Assembly: GCF_019345525.1 (NCBI RefSeq)
Contig: NZ_JAHKRA010000018.1
Span: 1 to 64,000, forward strand
Origin: Flavobacterium sp. NKUCC04_CG
Lineage (GTDB): Bacteria; Bacteroidota; Bacteroidia; Flavobacteriales; Flavobacteriaceae
Length of the DNA: 64,000 bases
Direction of reading: 5' to 3'
Shown here: piece after piece, positions 52,133 through 62,100 of the stretch
Position numbering within the stretch: the first letter of the stretch is position 1
How the letters are laid out: each line of letters starts with the position of its first letter
Position numbers and translations under genes: made by a program
The notes under the pieces: model-generated
What the model saw: the letters and a program-made list of their open reading frames with translations, nothing else
Told to the model about the DNA's origin: nothing
Database searches by the model: none

Positions 52133-54175
52133 ATGAAATTAAACACCATTGCTTGTGTAGTTTTAGCTTCATCGATGTTTTTGGCTTGTAACAAAACAAA
52201 AACTGAGGGAACAGGAAATGAAGAGCTAAAAGCAGGAACAGAGAATTTTGAATTTAGTATTGATCAATTTGCCGATATTGAAGTTTTAAAATATCAAGTA
52301 CCGGGTTGGGAAAATCTAACATTAAAAGAACAAACCTTAGTTTATTATTTGAGTCAAGCTGGAATGGCGGGTCGCGATATTATCTGGGACCAGAATTATA
52401 AGCACAATTTAAAAATTAGACAAGCTCTAGAACACATTTATGTGAATTTTGCAGGAGATAAAGCCACACCCGATTGGCAGAACTTTGAAACCTATGTTAA
52501 AAGAGTTTGGTTTTCAAATGGTATACATCATCATTATTCCAATGAAAAGATTAAACCGGAATTTTCTGAAGTGTATTTCAAAGAATTAATGAGTACAACT
52601 AAAGCAGAATTAGCTCCAGAAGTGGTGGCGATTTTGTTTAATAATCAAGATTCTAAAAAGGTTAATTTAGATTTGTCTAAAGGTCTCTTAAAAGGATCGG
52701 CAGTTAATTTCTATGGTGAAGGAATCACAGAAGCTGAGGTGGATGCGTTTTATAACAAAATGAAACCAGCAGATCCCTTACGTCCGCTTTCTACAGGATT
52801 AAACTCCAAATTGGTTCGCGATGCGAATGGGAAATTGGTGGAAAAAGTTTGGAAAAGTGGCGGTATGTATGGCGATGCTATCGATAAAATTATCTATTGG
52901 TTAGAAAAAGCAAAAACCGTAGCAGAAAATCAAAAACAAGCCGATGCATTAGGACTTTTAATCCGCTACTATCAAACCGGAGATTTAAAAATATGGGATG
53001 AATATAATGTGGCCTGGGTTCAAGCAACTGAAGGTAATATCGATTACAACAACGGTTTTATCGAGGTGTATGCAGACCCATTAGGACATAGAGGATCTTA
53101 TGAAAGCGTTGTACAAATCAAAGACTTTGATATGTCGGCTAAAATGGAGGTAATCTCTAAAAACGCACAATGGTTTGAAGACAACTCACCTTTATTACCA
53201 GCTCATAAAAAGAAAAATGTAGTAGGAGTTTCCTACAAAACCGTAATAGTAGCTTCGGAATCGGGCGACGCTTCACCGAGTACACCTATCGGAGTAAACT
53301 TACCTAATGCAGATTGGATTCGTGCAGAACACGGTTCTAAATCTATTTCATTAGGAAATATTATCGATGCTTACAATCATGCCGGTGGATCTGATCGTTT
53401 AAAAGAGTTTGCACATGATGAGGAAGAAGTGCGTTTAGAGGAAAAGTATGGCGAAATTGCTGATAAAATGCATACAGCACTACACGAAGTAGTAGGACAT
53501 GCTTCTGGACAAATTAATCCGGGTGTGGGAACACCAAAAGAAACCTTGAAAAGTTATGCTTCTACCTTAGAAGAAGGTAGAGCGGATTTAGTGGGGCTTT
53601 ATTATTTATACAATCCTAAATTGCAAGAAATGGGATTGGTAGACAATTGGAAAGAAATGGGAATGGCTGCTTATGATGGTTATATCCGTAATGGATTGAT
53701 GACGCAATTAGTGCGTCTAGATTTGGGAGCAGACATCGAAGAAGCACATATGAGAAATCGTCAGTGGGTAAGTGCTTGGGTATATGAAAAAGGGAAAAAA
53801 GATAACGTTATCGAAAAAATCGTGCGCGATGGAAAAACCTATTTCAACATTACCAATTATGAAAAACTACACGATTTGTTTGGAGAGTTGCTAAAAGAAA
53901 CGCAAAGAATAAAATCGGAAGGTGATTATAAAGCCGCTCAGAATTTGGTTGAAAACTACGGTGTAAAAGTAGATCAAGCCATTCACAAAGAAGTTTTGGC
54001 AAGAAACGCTAAATTCAAATCCGCTCCATATAGAGGATTTGTAAATCCGGTGATTGTTCCTAAAACTAACGATAAAGGTGAAATCACTTCTTTTGAGATG
54101 GAATACCCAAAAACTTTTGCGGAACAAATGTTGTACTATTCTAAAAACTACGGTTTTTTACCTTTGAACAACTAG
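52133..54175 (+). CDS. Dipeptidyl peptidase III-family lipoprotein (M49)
   Basis: A 680-residue zinc peptidase. The signal peptide has a lipobox (LAC, Cys at residue 19). The M49 signature is HEVVGH (His451, Glu452, His456), the six-residue HExxGH that defines the family, with the second motif EEGRAD at residues 480-485. The length is normal for DPP III. Most bacterial and eukaryotic DPP III proteins are cytosolic, so a lipoprotein form attached to the periplasmic or outer membrane is a Bacteroidota feature. It removes dipeptides from short peptides and may feed on products of the neighbouring subtilisin. Confidence 0.93.
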   Translation: MKLNTIACVVLASSMFLACNKTKTEGTGNEELKAGTENFEFSIDQFADIEVLKYQVPGWENLTLKEQTLVYYLSQAGMAGRDIIWDQNYKHNLKIRQALEHIYVNFAGDKATPDWQNFETYVKRVWFSNGIHHHYSNEKIKPEFSEVYFKELMSTTKAELAPEVVAILFNNQDSKKVNLDLSKGLLKGSAVNFYGEGITEAEVDAFYNKMKPADPLRPLSTGLNSKLVRDANGKLVEKVWKSGGMYGDAIDKIIYWLEKAKTVAENQKQADALGLLIRYYQTGDLKIWDEYNVAWVQATEGNIDYNNGFIEVYADPLGHRGSYESVVQIKDFDMSAKMEVISKNAQWFEDNSPLLPAHKKKNVVGVSYKTVIVASESGDASPSTPIGVNLPNADWIRAEHGSKSISLGNIIDAYNHAGGSDRLKEFAHDEEEVRLEEKYGEIADKMHTALHEVVGHASGQINPGVGTPKETLKSYASTLEEGRADLVGLYYLYNPKLQEMGLVDNWKEMGMAAYDGYIRNGLMTQLVRLDLGADIEEAHMRNRQWVSAWVYEKGKKDNVIEKIVRDGKTYFNITNYEKLHDLFGELLKETQRIKSEGDYKAAQNLVENYGVKVDQAIHKEVLARNAKFKSAPYRGFVNPVIVPKTNDKGEITSFEMEYPKTFAEQMLYYSKNYGFLPLNN

Positions 54176-54190
54176 AGTAATATAAATGCG

Positions 54191-54228
54191 AAAAGCGCCT
54201 TATCATTCATTTGATAAGGCGCTTTTTT
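54191..54228. terminator. Bidirectional terminator
   Basis: A 15-bp stem AAAAGCGCCTTATCA/TGATAAGGCGCTTTT followed by T, between the convergent peptidase and AraC-type genes. Confidence 0.93.
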
Positions 54229-54267
54229 GTTGTTGCTAGAGTTGGATTTTGAAGAATTAAAACGTTT

Positions 54268-55047
54268 TTATTTTTTTAAAAATTCATGCGGTCGTTTACC
54301 CAATAAATTATAAAAGCTATTACTAAAAGACTGCACGCTTTTATAACCAACTTGATAGGCAATCTCACTAACTGTCAAAGAGGTATTACTAAGCAGTTCT
54401 ACCGCTTTGATACAGCGAATCAATTGAAGGTATTTAGCCATGGTAAGGCCAGTCTCTTTTTTAAATAAGCGTTCAAGTGTTCGGGTAGAAAAGTGTAGAT
54501 GATTTGCCAAATCATCTATGGAAACCGCTTGTTGGTAGTTTTGATATAAAAAGCGAACCACTCCCAAGATATTCTCGTTCGATGATAGCGGTATACTCAG
54601 CGTCAAAGAATTCTTTGCAAAGGCCGGCAGTTCTGATAAGATAGCCGATAAAAACGATTCCTCTGCCTGATTTACAGCGGTATTCATCGACCATTTCTCT
54701 GTATATAAAATCATCTCCCGCAACACCTGCGGTACGCTAAATATTTGTAAGTGATTATAAAAATCATCGGTTAATTCACAATCGTAAAACAAGGTGCGCA
54801 AATACACGTTGGTGGCGGTAGAAGAACTCTTATGCGGTAAACTTGATGGAATCCACGCCGCATGATTCTGAGGTAATAAATACACCTGATCTTCGAGGTG
54901 TAAATATTGAAACCCCTCCTCAACAAAAATCAATTGCCCTTTGGGATGATCGTGAAAAGTATCTGGAAAGATCCAATGATTTTGATGTAAAACAAAACTC
55001 TTCTTGGTCAAACGCTCGAGGATAACTAAAGAATCTTCTGTTAGCAT
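54268..55047 (-). CDS. AraC-family transcriptional regulator
   Basis: A 259-residue regulator. Residues about 25-100 are a cupin-like sensor domain (HDHPKGQLIFVEEGFQYL, LPQNHAAWIPSSLPHKS). Residues about 158-259 are the double helix-turn-helix AraC domain, with SIDDLANHLHFSTRTLERLFKKETG as the first and VSEIAYQVGYKSVQSFSNSFYNLLGKRPHEF as the second unit. It is divergent from the CynX-type transporter gene, with 95 bp between the starts, and is the natural candidate to control it. Confidence 0.92.
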   Translation of the reverse strand: MLTEDSLVILERLTKKSFVLHQNHWIFPDTFHDHPKGQLIFVEEGFQYLHLEDQVYLLPQNHAAWIPSSLPHKSSSTATNVYLRTLFYDCELTDDFYNHLQIFSVPQVLREMILYTEKWSMNTAVNQAEESFLSAILSELPAFAKNSLTLSIPLSSNENILGVVRFLYQNYQQAVSIDDLANHLHFSTRTLERLFKKETGLTMAKYLQLIRCIKAVELLSNTSLTVSEIAYQVGYKSVQSFSNSFYNLLGKRPHEFLKK

Positions 55048-55105
55048 AATTGTAATTTGTCGTTTTAAGTATAAAGGTTGTCAATATTAAATAAAATTAC
55101 AACAT

Positions 55106-55113
55106 TAATTTTG
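55106..55113 (+). promoter_or_regulatory. -7 box of the CynX-type transporter
   Basis: TAATTTTG matches TAnnTTTG, about 30 bp before the ATG at 55143. The remaining gap toward the AraC gene is where its operator should lie. Confidence 0.5.
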
Positions 55114-55142
55114 CAATAAAGAATTTTTAAGTCGTCACAACA

Positions 55143-56366
55143 ATGAAAAAGAAAGCAATTTCAGTAAAAACGGAAGATGAAAGTGCAGCTTCCAAGGGAG
55201 CAACCATTTTAATGATAGTTGGAATCATGTTGATTGCCGCCAATTTACGCGCGCCGCTGACTTCGGTGGGTCCGGTAATCTCAGAAATCAGTTACAGTTT
55301 AAAATTATCAAACTTTTTGGCGGGTATGGTCACTACGATACCCTTGATTGCTTTTGCAACCCTTTCGGGTTTTGCACCGAGAATATCAAATAGATTTGGA
55401 ATGGAAACGACTTTATTAGTATCGTTGATGATTTTGATTGTTGGCCTTTTTATAAGACCGATGGACGGCACAGCTAGTTTGTTTTTAGGAGCGGCCTTGG
55501 TGGGGATTGGAATAACCATCGGAAATGTTTTGATGCCGGCTTTTATAAAAAATAATTTTAGTGATAGCATGGGTTTAATGACTGGATTATATGCTGTATC
55601 GATGAATTTAACTGCAGCTTTAGCTGCGGGATTTAGTATTCAAATCGGACAAATTACAGGACATGGATGGAGAGGATCTCTTGGAGTATGGATATTTTTG
55701 GCGGCATTGGCTTTAGTGTTTTGGTTGCCGCAGCTCAAAAGACAAAAACGCACCACTAATCTTCAACGGCATACTGAGGTGGAATCGTCGGTGAAAACAG
55801 CAATATATCGCTCTAAATTGGCTTGGAGTATCGCCCTGTTTATGGGGATACAGTCGTTGGTTTTCTATTGCGCGGCGGCTTGGTTTCCCAAAGTACTGCA
55901 AAGTTGGGGCATGTCTGCTGTAGATTCCGGTTGGATGTTATCAACGATACAGTTTGCACAATTGCCTTTAGCCTTTATTGGGCCTATCATCGCAAGCAAA
56001 ATGAAAAGCCAAGTGCTGCTGGTTTGGATTACCGCTTTGCTGATGGCAATAGGTATTTTGGGAATGATTGTTTTTAAAACAGATTTTATCGTTTTATGGT
56101 GTATAAGCATTGGAATAGCAAGCGGATTGGCATTTAGTTTAGCCATGATGTTTTTTGTATTGCGCACTAAAAACGGGAAAGATGCCACCGAGATGTCGGG
56201 TATGGCACAGTCCATAGGATATTTAATAGCGGGTTGCGGACCTCCCTTATTCGGTATGATTTATGATTATACCCAAGACTGGAGTTATGCGTTAGTTCTC
56301 TTATTAGTCGCTTCTTTATCGTTGTTGGTATTTGGAATTATTGCGGGTAAAGAACGCACTATTTAA
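55143..56366 (+). CDS. CynX/NimT-family MFS transporter
   Basis: A 407-residue, twelve-helix permease. After a hydrophilic 24-residue start, helix 1 reads IVGIMLIAANLRAPLTSVGPVI, with the LRAPLTS(V)GP motif that marks the CynX/NimT (cyanate, nitroimidazole) branch of the MFS. The later GIGITIGNVLMPAFIK agrees. The natural substrate is not known; family members move small anions or export drugs. The divergent AraC gene probably senses the substrate. Confidence 0.9.
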   Translation: MKKKAISVKTEDESAASKGATILMIVGIMLIAANLRAPLTSVGPVISEISYSLKLSNFLAGMVTTIPLIAFATLSGFAPRISNRFGMETTLLVSLMILIVGLFIRPMDGTASLFLGAALVGIGITIGNVLMPAFIKNNFSDSMGLMTGLYAVSMNLTAALAAGFSIQIGQITGHGWRGSLGVWIFLAALALVFWLPQLKRQKRTTNLQRHTEVESSVKTAIYRSKLAWSIALFMGIQSLVFYCAAAWFPKVLQSWGMSAVDSGWMLSTIQFAQLPLAFIGPIIASKMKSQVLLVWITALLMAIGILGMIVFKTDFIVLWCISIGIASGLAFSLAMMFFVLRTKNGKDATEMSGMAQSIGYLIAGCGPPLFGMIYDYTQDWSYALVLLLVASLSLLVFGIIAGKERTI

Positions 56367-56437
56367 TCGTAACTCGTATCGAACAACAACTCTCAAATAT
56401 CGACGAATCTTCAGCAAGGCAAACAAACTAAAAAACC

Positions 56438-56462
56438 TATATTTGTAAGATAAAAGGAGATA
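56438..56462 (+). promoter_or_regulatory. Promoter and Shine-Dalgarno-like site of sbcD
   Basis: TATATTTG at 56438-56445 is a good -7 box. The leader of about 13 nt holds AAAGGAG six bases before the ATG at 56463. Shine-Dalgarno sequences are uncommon in Flavobacteriia, so this one is unusual and also supports the chosen start. Confidence 0.6.
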
Positions 56463-57689
56463 ATGGCTATAAAAATACTTCATACTGCAGACTGGCACTT
56501 GGGAAAGAGAATGGATTTTTTTTCTCGAATCGACGAGCAAAAACTGGTATTGCAGGAAATATGTTTGATTGCAGATGAGCAACAGGTTGATGCTGTAATT
56601 GTTGCAGGAGATTTATTTGATGTGTTTAACCCAGCTGTCGAGGCTGTGGAGTTGTTATATAAAACTTTAAAACGATTGACCAATAATGGTCAACGCCCGG
56701 TAATTGCTATAGCCGGAAATCACGATAGTCCAGATCGAATCGATGCACCGGATGCATTGGCTTTAGAGTGTGGGATTATATTTGTAGGATATCCACAGGC
56801 TACTTTGCGTCCCATCCAAATTGAAGGAGGATTTACTATTACAAAAACCGACCGCGGCTTTTTGGAAATCGCACTGCCACATTCAGCTATACCACTTCGC
56901 GTGATTACGACGCCCTATGCTAATGAATTGCGTTTAAAAACCTATTTGGGCACAGCGGACAAAGAAGCGGAAATGAATAAAGTACTTCACGACAGTTGGA
57001 CGGCTCTGGCTGATCGGTATTGTGATGATCGCGGTGTTAATATATTAACCACCCATCTTTATATGTTAAAACGCGGTGGTGAAATTTTAGAGGAACCCGA
57101 TGGTGAAAAGCCACTAAAGGTCGGTAATGCAGATTTGATCTATTCCGATAGTATTCCAACTCAAATTCAATATACCGCTTTAGGTCATTTACACCGATAT
57201 CAAAATATTGGTGGAAATCGAAATCCCGTTGTTTATTCGAGTAGTCCATTGTGTTATTCTTTTGCTGAAGCAGGGCAACAGAAACAAGTGGTGATTATCG
57301 AGGCAGAACCCGGCGCAGCTGTTTCCTATCAACCTGTTGCATTGACAGCTGGGAGACCTTTGTTTCGAAAAAAATTTGAGCAGATTGATTTGGCTGTAGC
57401 GTGGTTGTTAGAAAATCCTTATGCTTTGGTAGAATTGACTATAGTTAGTGATACGTTTATCACCACCACAGATCTAAAGCGACTCTATGATAGCCACGAT
57501 GGTATTATACATATTATCCCAATATTGACCAAACTAAAGGAGGCTAGCAATGCCAAGGTTTCCATTAATTTGGAACAGAATAGAGAAGGCTTGTTTGTTG
57601 ATTACTTTACGTCTAAATACAAGCAAGAACCCAACGAAGAATTATTGAATTTGTTCCGAGAGATAAGCGGACAACAAAAAGATATATAA
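56463..57689 (+). CDS. sbcD: Exonuclease SbcCD subunit D
   Basis: A 408-residue Mre11-type calcineurin-fold nuclease. The metal-binding motifs are visible: HTADWHLGKR at residues 6-15, GDLFDVFNP near residue 48, GNHDSPDR near residue 86, TTHLYM near residue 195, and LGHLHRYQ near residue 240. With SbcC it cleaves hairpins and stalled replication structures in the cytoplasm. The sbcC gene starts 1 bp after its stop codon. Confidence 0.96.
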   Translation: MAIKILHTADWHLGKRMDFFSRIDEQKLVLQEICLIADEQQVDAVIVAGDLFDVFNPAVEAVELLYKTLKRLTNNGQRPVIAIAGNHDSPDRIDAPDALALECGIIFVGYPQATLRPIQIEGGFTITKTDRGFLEIALPHSAIPLRVITTPYANELRLKTYLGTADKEAEMNKVLHDSWTALADRYCDDRGVNILTTHLYMLKRGGEILEEPDGEKPLKVGNADLIYSDSIPTQIQYTALGHLHRYQNIGGNRNPVVYSSSPLCYSFAEAGQQKQVVIIEAEPGAAVSYQPVALTAGRPLFRKKFEQIDLAVAWLLENPYALVELTIVSDTFITTTDLKRLYDSHDGIIHIIPILTKLKEASNAKVSINLEQNREGLFVDYFTSKYKQEPNEELLNLFREISGQQKDI

Positions 57690-57690
57690 T

Positions 57691-60600
57691 ATGTTACCGA
57701 TTCAACTGACTATTGAGGGATTGTATTCTTATCAATCCAAGCAAACCATTGATTTTACGACCTTGACCCAGTCGGGTTTGTTTGGGATTTTTGGAGGTGT
57801 AGGTTCTGGTAAATCATCGATATTGGAAGCGATCAGTTTAGCCTTATATGGCGAAACCGAACGCTTAAATAGCCGAGACAGTCGTGGATATAATATGTTG
57901 AATTTAAAATCGGATAAGGTTTATATCGAGTTTGATTTTACCAATTTTGAAGAGCGTAAATTCAAATTTACCGTATCGTGGAAACGAAAAAAGAAGTTTG
58001 AAGAAACCACACCGATGGAACGTTTGGCCTATGAATGGAAAAACGAGGCATGGATTCCAATGGAATCTGCCGATGCCACTTTGGTATTGGGATTGACTTA
58101 CGAGAACTTTCGTAGAACCATCATCATTCCACAGGGTAAATTCAAGGAATTTTTAGAATTAAAAGGAGCCGATCGTTCGAAGATGATGAAGGAGATTTTT
58201 AATTTGGAGCGATTTGATTTAAGTCCACAGGTGTCCAATCTCCAACGCGACAATAATTTTAAAATAGAAAACCTCAAAGGGGTACTATCGGGTTTTGAAT
58301 CGATTTCTATTGAAAGTGTTCAGCAACAGCAAAACGACTTAACGTCTACACAACAACAATTGACCTTGCTGAAAAACGATTTTGTACAGGTGGAAGCGGA
58401 ATGGAAATCCTTACAAGAGGCGCAGCTTAAATTAGAAGCCTTGCGCAAGAGGGAATTGGAATTGAAGGAATTAGAACAGCAGAAAATAATTTTCGACAAA
58501 CTCCAAGCTGATATTTTGGAGTTTGAAACAGTCGAAAAGGCTTTTAAAGAACTGATTAATAGAGAAGTTGCTTTAGAGAATGAAGAACAACAGCAAATAA
58601 AAAGTCAGCAAAATGTATTAACTGATAAATTGCAGTTAAGCCGTGAAATCGATGCTCAGAATCAGCAAATACTAAAGTGGCAAACGGCATTTGAACAATT
58701 GGATAGCCAAAAACAAAAGGTTTTAGACTTGGGTTATTTAGAAACTCTTAAAGAATTGGAGTTGCGCCTGTTTACTCAACGAGAGGCTCTGGACAAGGGC
58801 ACTGTTTTTGTTGTGGAACAAGAAAGGGTAGAAACGGCTATTAAAAAGCAAATTCAAGAAAGTGAGACAATATTAGAAAACCTAAAATCGGAACGCATCG
58901 ATGCGTCTCAATGGATAGCCATAGGCAATTGGTATCAAACCCAAGTTTTTTTGACAAAACAATTGGAGGAAATAGCGAAGAAGCAGATCGAAAATACGCG
59001 CGAATGCGAAAACACCTTAAAAGAATTTGAAGGTTTAAAGGTTGAACCAGCTACTTGGATTACGGTGTATACAGGTAAAATGGATCAATTGCTTCAACAA
59101 ATTACACAGCAAAATCAATTGATAACAGAATGGACTGTAGCAACAGAATTGAGTCGTTATGTCACTGATTTACAAGACGGTGAAGCTTGCCCTTTATGCG
59201 GATCTTTAGAACATCCTCAAATCAGTCATCAAGCAGATGCTACGGAACAATTGACTTTAGCTCAACACCTAAAAAGTAAATTAGAAAAGGAGCATGCGGA
59301 ATTGCAAAAACAACAAGTACTACTTCAAAAGGCTTCTTCAATCTACGACTTTTTAATTGTGCAAGCCGAGCGATTAGCAAAGGATAAGAAAGCGTTAGAA
59401 ATTCAAATTACCGAACATTTAAGTTCTTTTATTTGGAAGGAGTTTAGTACGGACAATCCCGAATTGTTTGAAAGTAAGAAGCAGCGCGCTAAAGCATTGG
59501 AAGTAGAGCTTCACACCTTGGAGCAGACCATCAAATCGCTTCGTGAAAAACTTGTCATGCAACAAGAACTTACTCAAAAGGCTCATAAAAAAATGGCTGT
59601 TATAGAGATGGAGATCTCGGGTTTAGAAGGGCAATGCAATCAATTAAAAGAACAGATCAAATCTTTAGACCTACAAGATTACGAAACGGTTGATGTGGAA
59701 ACGGTTAAGTTGCAGAAAAACGCATTGGCAGCAGAAAATGACTTGATCGAAAAAAGTTATAAGCTGGCGATAGATAAAATACAAGAGCTCAAGCCGCAAT
59801 TAGCTACCAAGGTCGGAATTTGGGAAACCATAGAAAATCAGCTTCAGTTTATTCGTAAGAATCGCGAGCTTTTAAAAGTAAATATAGAAGAAGCCTTAGA
59901 GCGTCTACAGTTTAAAAATAGGGATGAGGTACACCGAATCTTAGCTAAAAACTGGAACCTAGAAGAAGAACGCCAACGCATCAATCAATTTCAATTTCTA
60001 TTACAAAATACCCAGCAAATCATAGCAGAATTGCAATTGCAAACAGCCGGATTAAATTTTGAACAGCATTTATTTGAGGCAAAAGAACAACAATACCGTC
60101 AATTGCAAATCGAAGTGGAGCAAGCAGTGGGGAAAGTTAGCGCTTTGGAGCAAGAACTCCTTCGGGTACAATCGGCTTTGGAAAAGAAAAAAGAATTGAT
60201 TGCACAAGCCAATGCTTTGGAGCGAAGAGCTTTGAATTTAACCACCATGACCAACTTGTTTAAAGCGAGTGGTTTTGTCAATTATGTATCGAGTATTTAC
60301 CTGCAAAATTTATGCGATATCGCCAATGTGCGCTTTCACCGTCTCACTCGTAATCAATTGAGTTTAAAGTTAAATGAAAACAATGAATTTGAAGTGCTGG
60401 ATTATCTGAATAACGGTTATGCGCGTTCGGTAAAAACACTGTCGGGTGGACAAGGTTTTCAGGCTTCTTTATGTTTGGCCTTGGCCTTGGCGGAGAGTAT
60501 TCAATCTTTAAATAAAGCCGATAAAAATTTCTTTTTTATCGATGAAGGTTTTGGTACTCAAGATGCAGAGAGTATCAATACCGTATTTGAAACCTTGCAG

Positions 60601-60726
60601 TATTTGCACAAGGAAAATAGAGTAGTGGGGATTATTTCGCATGTAGAAGAACTTCAAGAGCGTATCCCAAGTTCGATATCAATTTACAAAAATGAAGAAA
60701 AAGGCAGTTATGTAGTGGTTAATTAA
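57691..60726 (+). CDS. sbcC: Exonuclease SbcCD subunit C
   Basis: A 1011-residue SMC-like Rad50-type ATPase. Walker A is GGVGSGKSSILEAI near residue 36. A long coiled coil runs to the zinc hook CPLC (Cys500 and Cys503), almost exactly central, then back to the C-terminal half with the signature LSGGQGFQASL and Walker B FFFIDEGFGTQD. The length is normal for the family. It is translationally coupled to sbcD. Confidence 0.96.
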   Translation: MLPIQLTIEGLYSYQSKQTIDFTTLTQSGLFGIFGGVGSGKSSILEAISLALYGETERLNSRDSRGYNMLNLKSDKVYIEFDFTNFEERKFKFTVSWKRKKKFEETTPMERLAYEWKNEAWIPMESADATLVLGLTYENFRRTIIIPQGKFKEFLELKGADRSKMMKEIFNLERFDLSPQVSNLQRDNNFKIENLKGVLSGFESISIESVQQQQNDLTSTQQQLTLLKNDFVQVEAEWKSLQEAQLKLEALRKRELELKELEQQKIIFDKLQADILEFETVEKAFKELINREVALENEEQQQIKSQQNVLTDKLQLSREIDAQNQQILKWQTAFEQLDSQKQKVLDLGYLETLKELELRLFTQREALDKGTVFVVEQERVETAIKKQIQESETILENLKSERIDASQWIAIGNWYQTQVFLTKQLEEIAKKQIENTRECENTLKEFEGLKVEPATWITVYTGKMDQLLQQITQQNQLITEWTVATELSRYVTDLQDGEACPLCGSLEHPQISHQADATEQLTLAQHLKSKLEKEHAELQKQQVLLQKASSIYDFLIVQAERLAKDKKALEIQITEHLSSFIWKEFSTDNPELFESKKQRAKALEVELHTLEQTIKSLREKLVMQQELTQKAHKKMAVIEMEISGLEGQCNQLKEQIKSLDLQDYETVDVETVKLQKNALAAENDLIEKSYKLAIDKIQELKPQLATKVGIWETIENQLQFIRKNRELLKVNIEEALERLQFKNRDEVHRILAKNWNLEEERQRINQFQFLLQNTQQIIAELQLQTAGLNFEQHLFEAKEQQYRQLQIEVEQAVGKVSALEQELLRVQSALEKKKELIAQANALERRALNLTTMTNLFKASGFVNYVSSIYLQNLCDIANVRFHRLTRNQLSLKLNENNEFEVLDYLNNGYARSVKTLSGGQGFQASLCLALALAESIQSLNKADKNFFFIDEGFGTQDAESINTVFETLQYLHKENRVVGIISHVEELQERIPSSISIYKNEEKGSYVVVN

Positions 60727-60745
60727 CGAATTTTAATTTACCAAA

Positions 60746-61477
60746 CTAAACATGTAAGCGTTCTCGAATCATGTCTAGACTTTTCTCCAGTATTTTGTAA
60801 TCGTAGAATAATAAAATCAAAAGCAATAGTATTGGAATCAGCAGCACTTGATGGTGCGCGTATCCGATTAAAAAAGCACATAAAATAGCACCCGAAGCAA
60901 AAGAAAAAATAATTGATATGGTCAGTTGAATTTTTCGAATTTTAGACTTTCGTTCGCTTTTCTTTTTCATAATGATTTCCCCGAGTCCGATTCCAAAATC
61001 GGTTACCATACCTGTTAAGTGGGTGGTTCGTACTACATTTCCGCTAACCATCGATACAATCCCATTTTGCAGTCCCATTGCCGTGAACAGCAATAAGATT
61101 TCAAGGTCGATGATTTCATCGAGCTTGTAATTTCTCTGTAGATAGAGGCAACTTGTTAGAAAACCAATCTCTAATATTATGGGCAATACATAAGAAAATT
61201 TGATTCGCGTTCCGGTGAAAAGATTCGTACAAAGCGAAGCGATAAAAGAACCCAAAGCAAAGCAACCAATCCAGCTGATTATCTTTAAGAGTTGAGAATT
61301 CGGAGATTGGTTTTCTATAGCAATGGCCAATTCACCTACATGCCCGGTTAGGTTTGTAGTAAAGGTTGCCAATTCAGAAAATCCAAATACATTGATAATC
61401 CCGGCAACAAAAGCAAAAAAGACAGCTAATAATAAGTTGTGTTTAAACGTTCGATTGTCTCCTGTAGAACTAAGCAT
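60746..61477 (-). CDS. DUF1275 (YoaK-type) membrane protein
   Basis: A 243-residue inner-membrane protein with six to seven helices. The early AGIINVFGFSELATFTTNLTGHVGELA and the central AMGLQNGIVSMVSGNVVRTTHLTGMVTDFGIGLGE are the two copies of the T-x-x-TG motif typical of the family. The function is unknown. It is convergent with sbcC, with a 19-bp gap and no clear terminator. Confidence 0.9.
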   Translation of the reverse strand: MLSSTGDNRTFKHNLLLAVFFAFVAGIINVFGFSELATFTTNLTGHVGELAIAIENQSPNSQLLKIISWIGCFALGSFIASLCTNLFTGTRIKFSYVLPIILEIGFLTSCLYLQRNYKLDEIIDLEILLLFTAMGLQNGIVSMVSGNVVRTTHLTGMVTDFGIGLGEIIMKKKSERKSKIRKIQLTISIIFSFASGAILCAFLIGYAHHQVLLIPILLLLILLFYDYKILEKSLDMIRERLHV

Positions 61478-61537
61478 GGGTTAGAAATGATTGATTTTAT
61501 AGTAAAGATACTATAAGACCAACAAATAAAAAATAAT

Positions 61538-62062
61538 CTAGTCCGCGTTTTGATCCAGTAGCAAATCACTATAAGAGCGATCAATAAGATTTTCTGGTTG
61601 CAATTTAAAAGTGTTAAAATAGAAATCACATTGTTCTTTTAAACTGTGCATGGTATGGTTTTGTCCTTCATTCATTGCTTCTACTTCCACAAAAGTGCCA
61701 AGTTGCTGTACGATATCCAAGTGGAAGCGCACATTGTCGATGGCGTAAATCGTTCTTACTTTATCCACGATTACCTTTACTCCGAGCTGTGCGGTCAATA
61801 TATTTTTTAAAGCGGCATTCGGCAGGTGTTGATAATAGATAACATCCGATTCTTTAGCGGTATCGGTATTCGCGCGATCATAGTGAATAAGGCTGTGATT
61901 TCCGCCAGCTTCTCGCAGTTTTAACCTTGCTGTTGAAGTGTTGAAATAGGTGTCTATTTGATGTTGGGTCTCTACAAAAGTTGCTTGGATGCTTAAAATC
62001 AACGCTTCTATTGTTTCAAGATTTTCGACGCGAGCTTTAAACTCTACATTTTGAATGTGCAT
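61538..62062 (-). CDS. CYTH-domain protein (class IV adenylate cyclase-like)
   Basis: A 174-residue protein with a CYTH triphosphate tunnel. The N-terminal signature is NVEFKAR at residues 5-11; the first glutamate of the usual ExExK is Asn here, which is common in the CyaB/thiamine-triphosphatase-like branch. RLKLRE, VDKVRTIYAIDNVRFHLD and LGTFVEVEA supply the other basic and acidic tunnel residues. It may hydrolyse or cyclise a nucleotide or inorganic triphosphate; the activity cannot be decided from sequence. It is 38 bp downstream of queH on the same strand. Confidence 0.85.
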   Translation of the reverse strand: MHIQNVEFKARVENLETIEALILSIQATFVETQHQIDTYFNTSTARLKLREAGGNHSLIHYDRANTDTAKESDVIYYQHLPNAALKNILTAQLGVKVIVDKVRTIYAIDNVRFHLDIVQQLGTFVEVEAMNEGQNHTMHSLKEQCDFYFNTFKLQPENLIDRSYSDLLLDQNAD

Positions 62063-62100
62063 ACAGGCTGTTTTAATAAATCAAGTTAGTAGTGATGGTG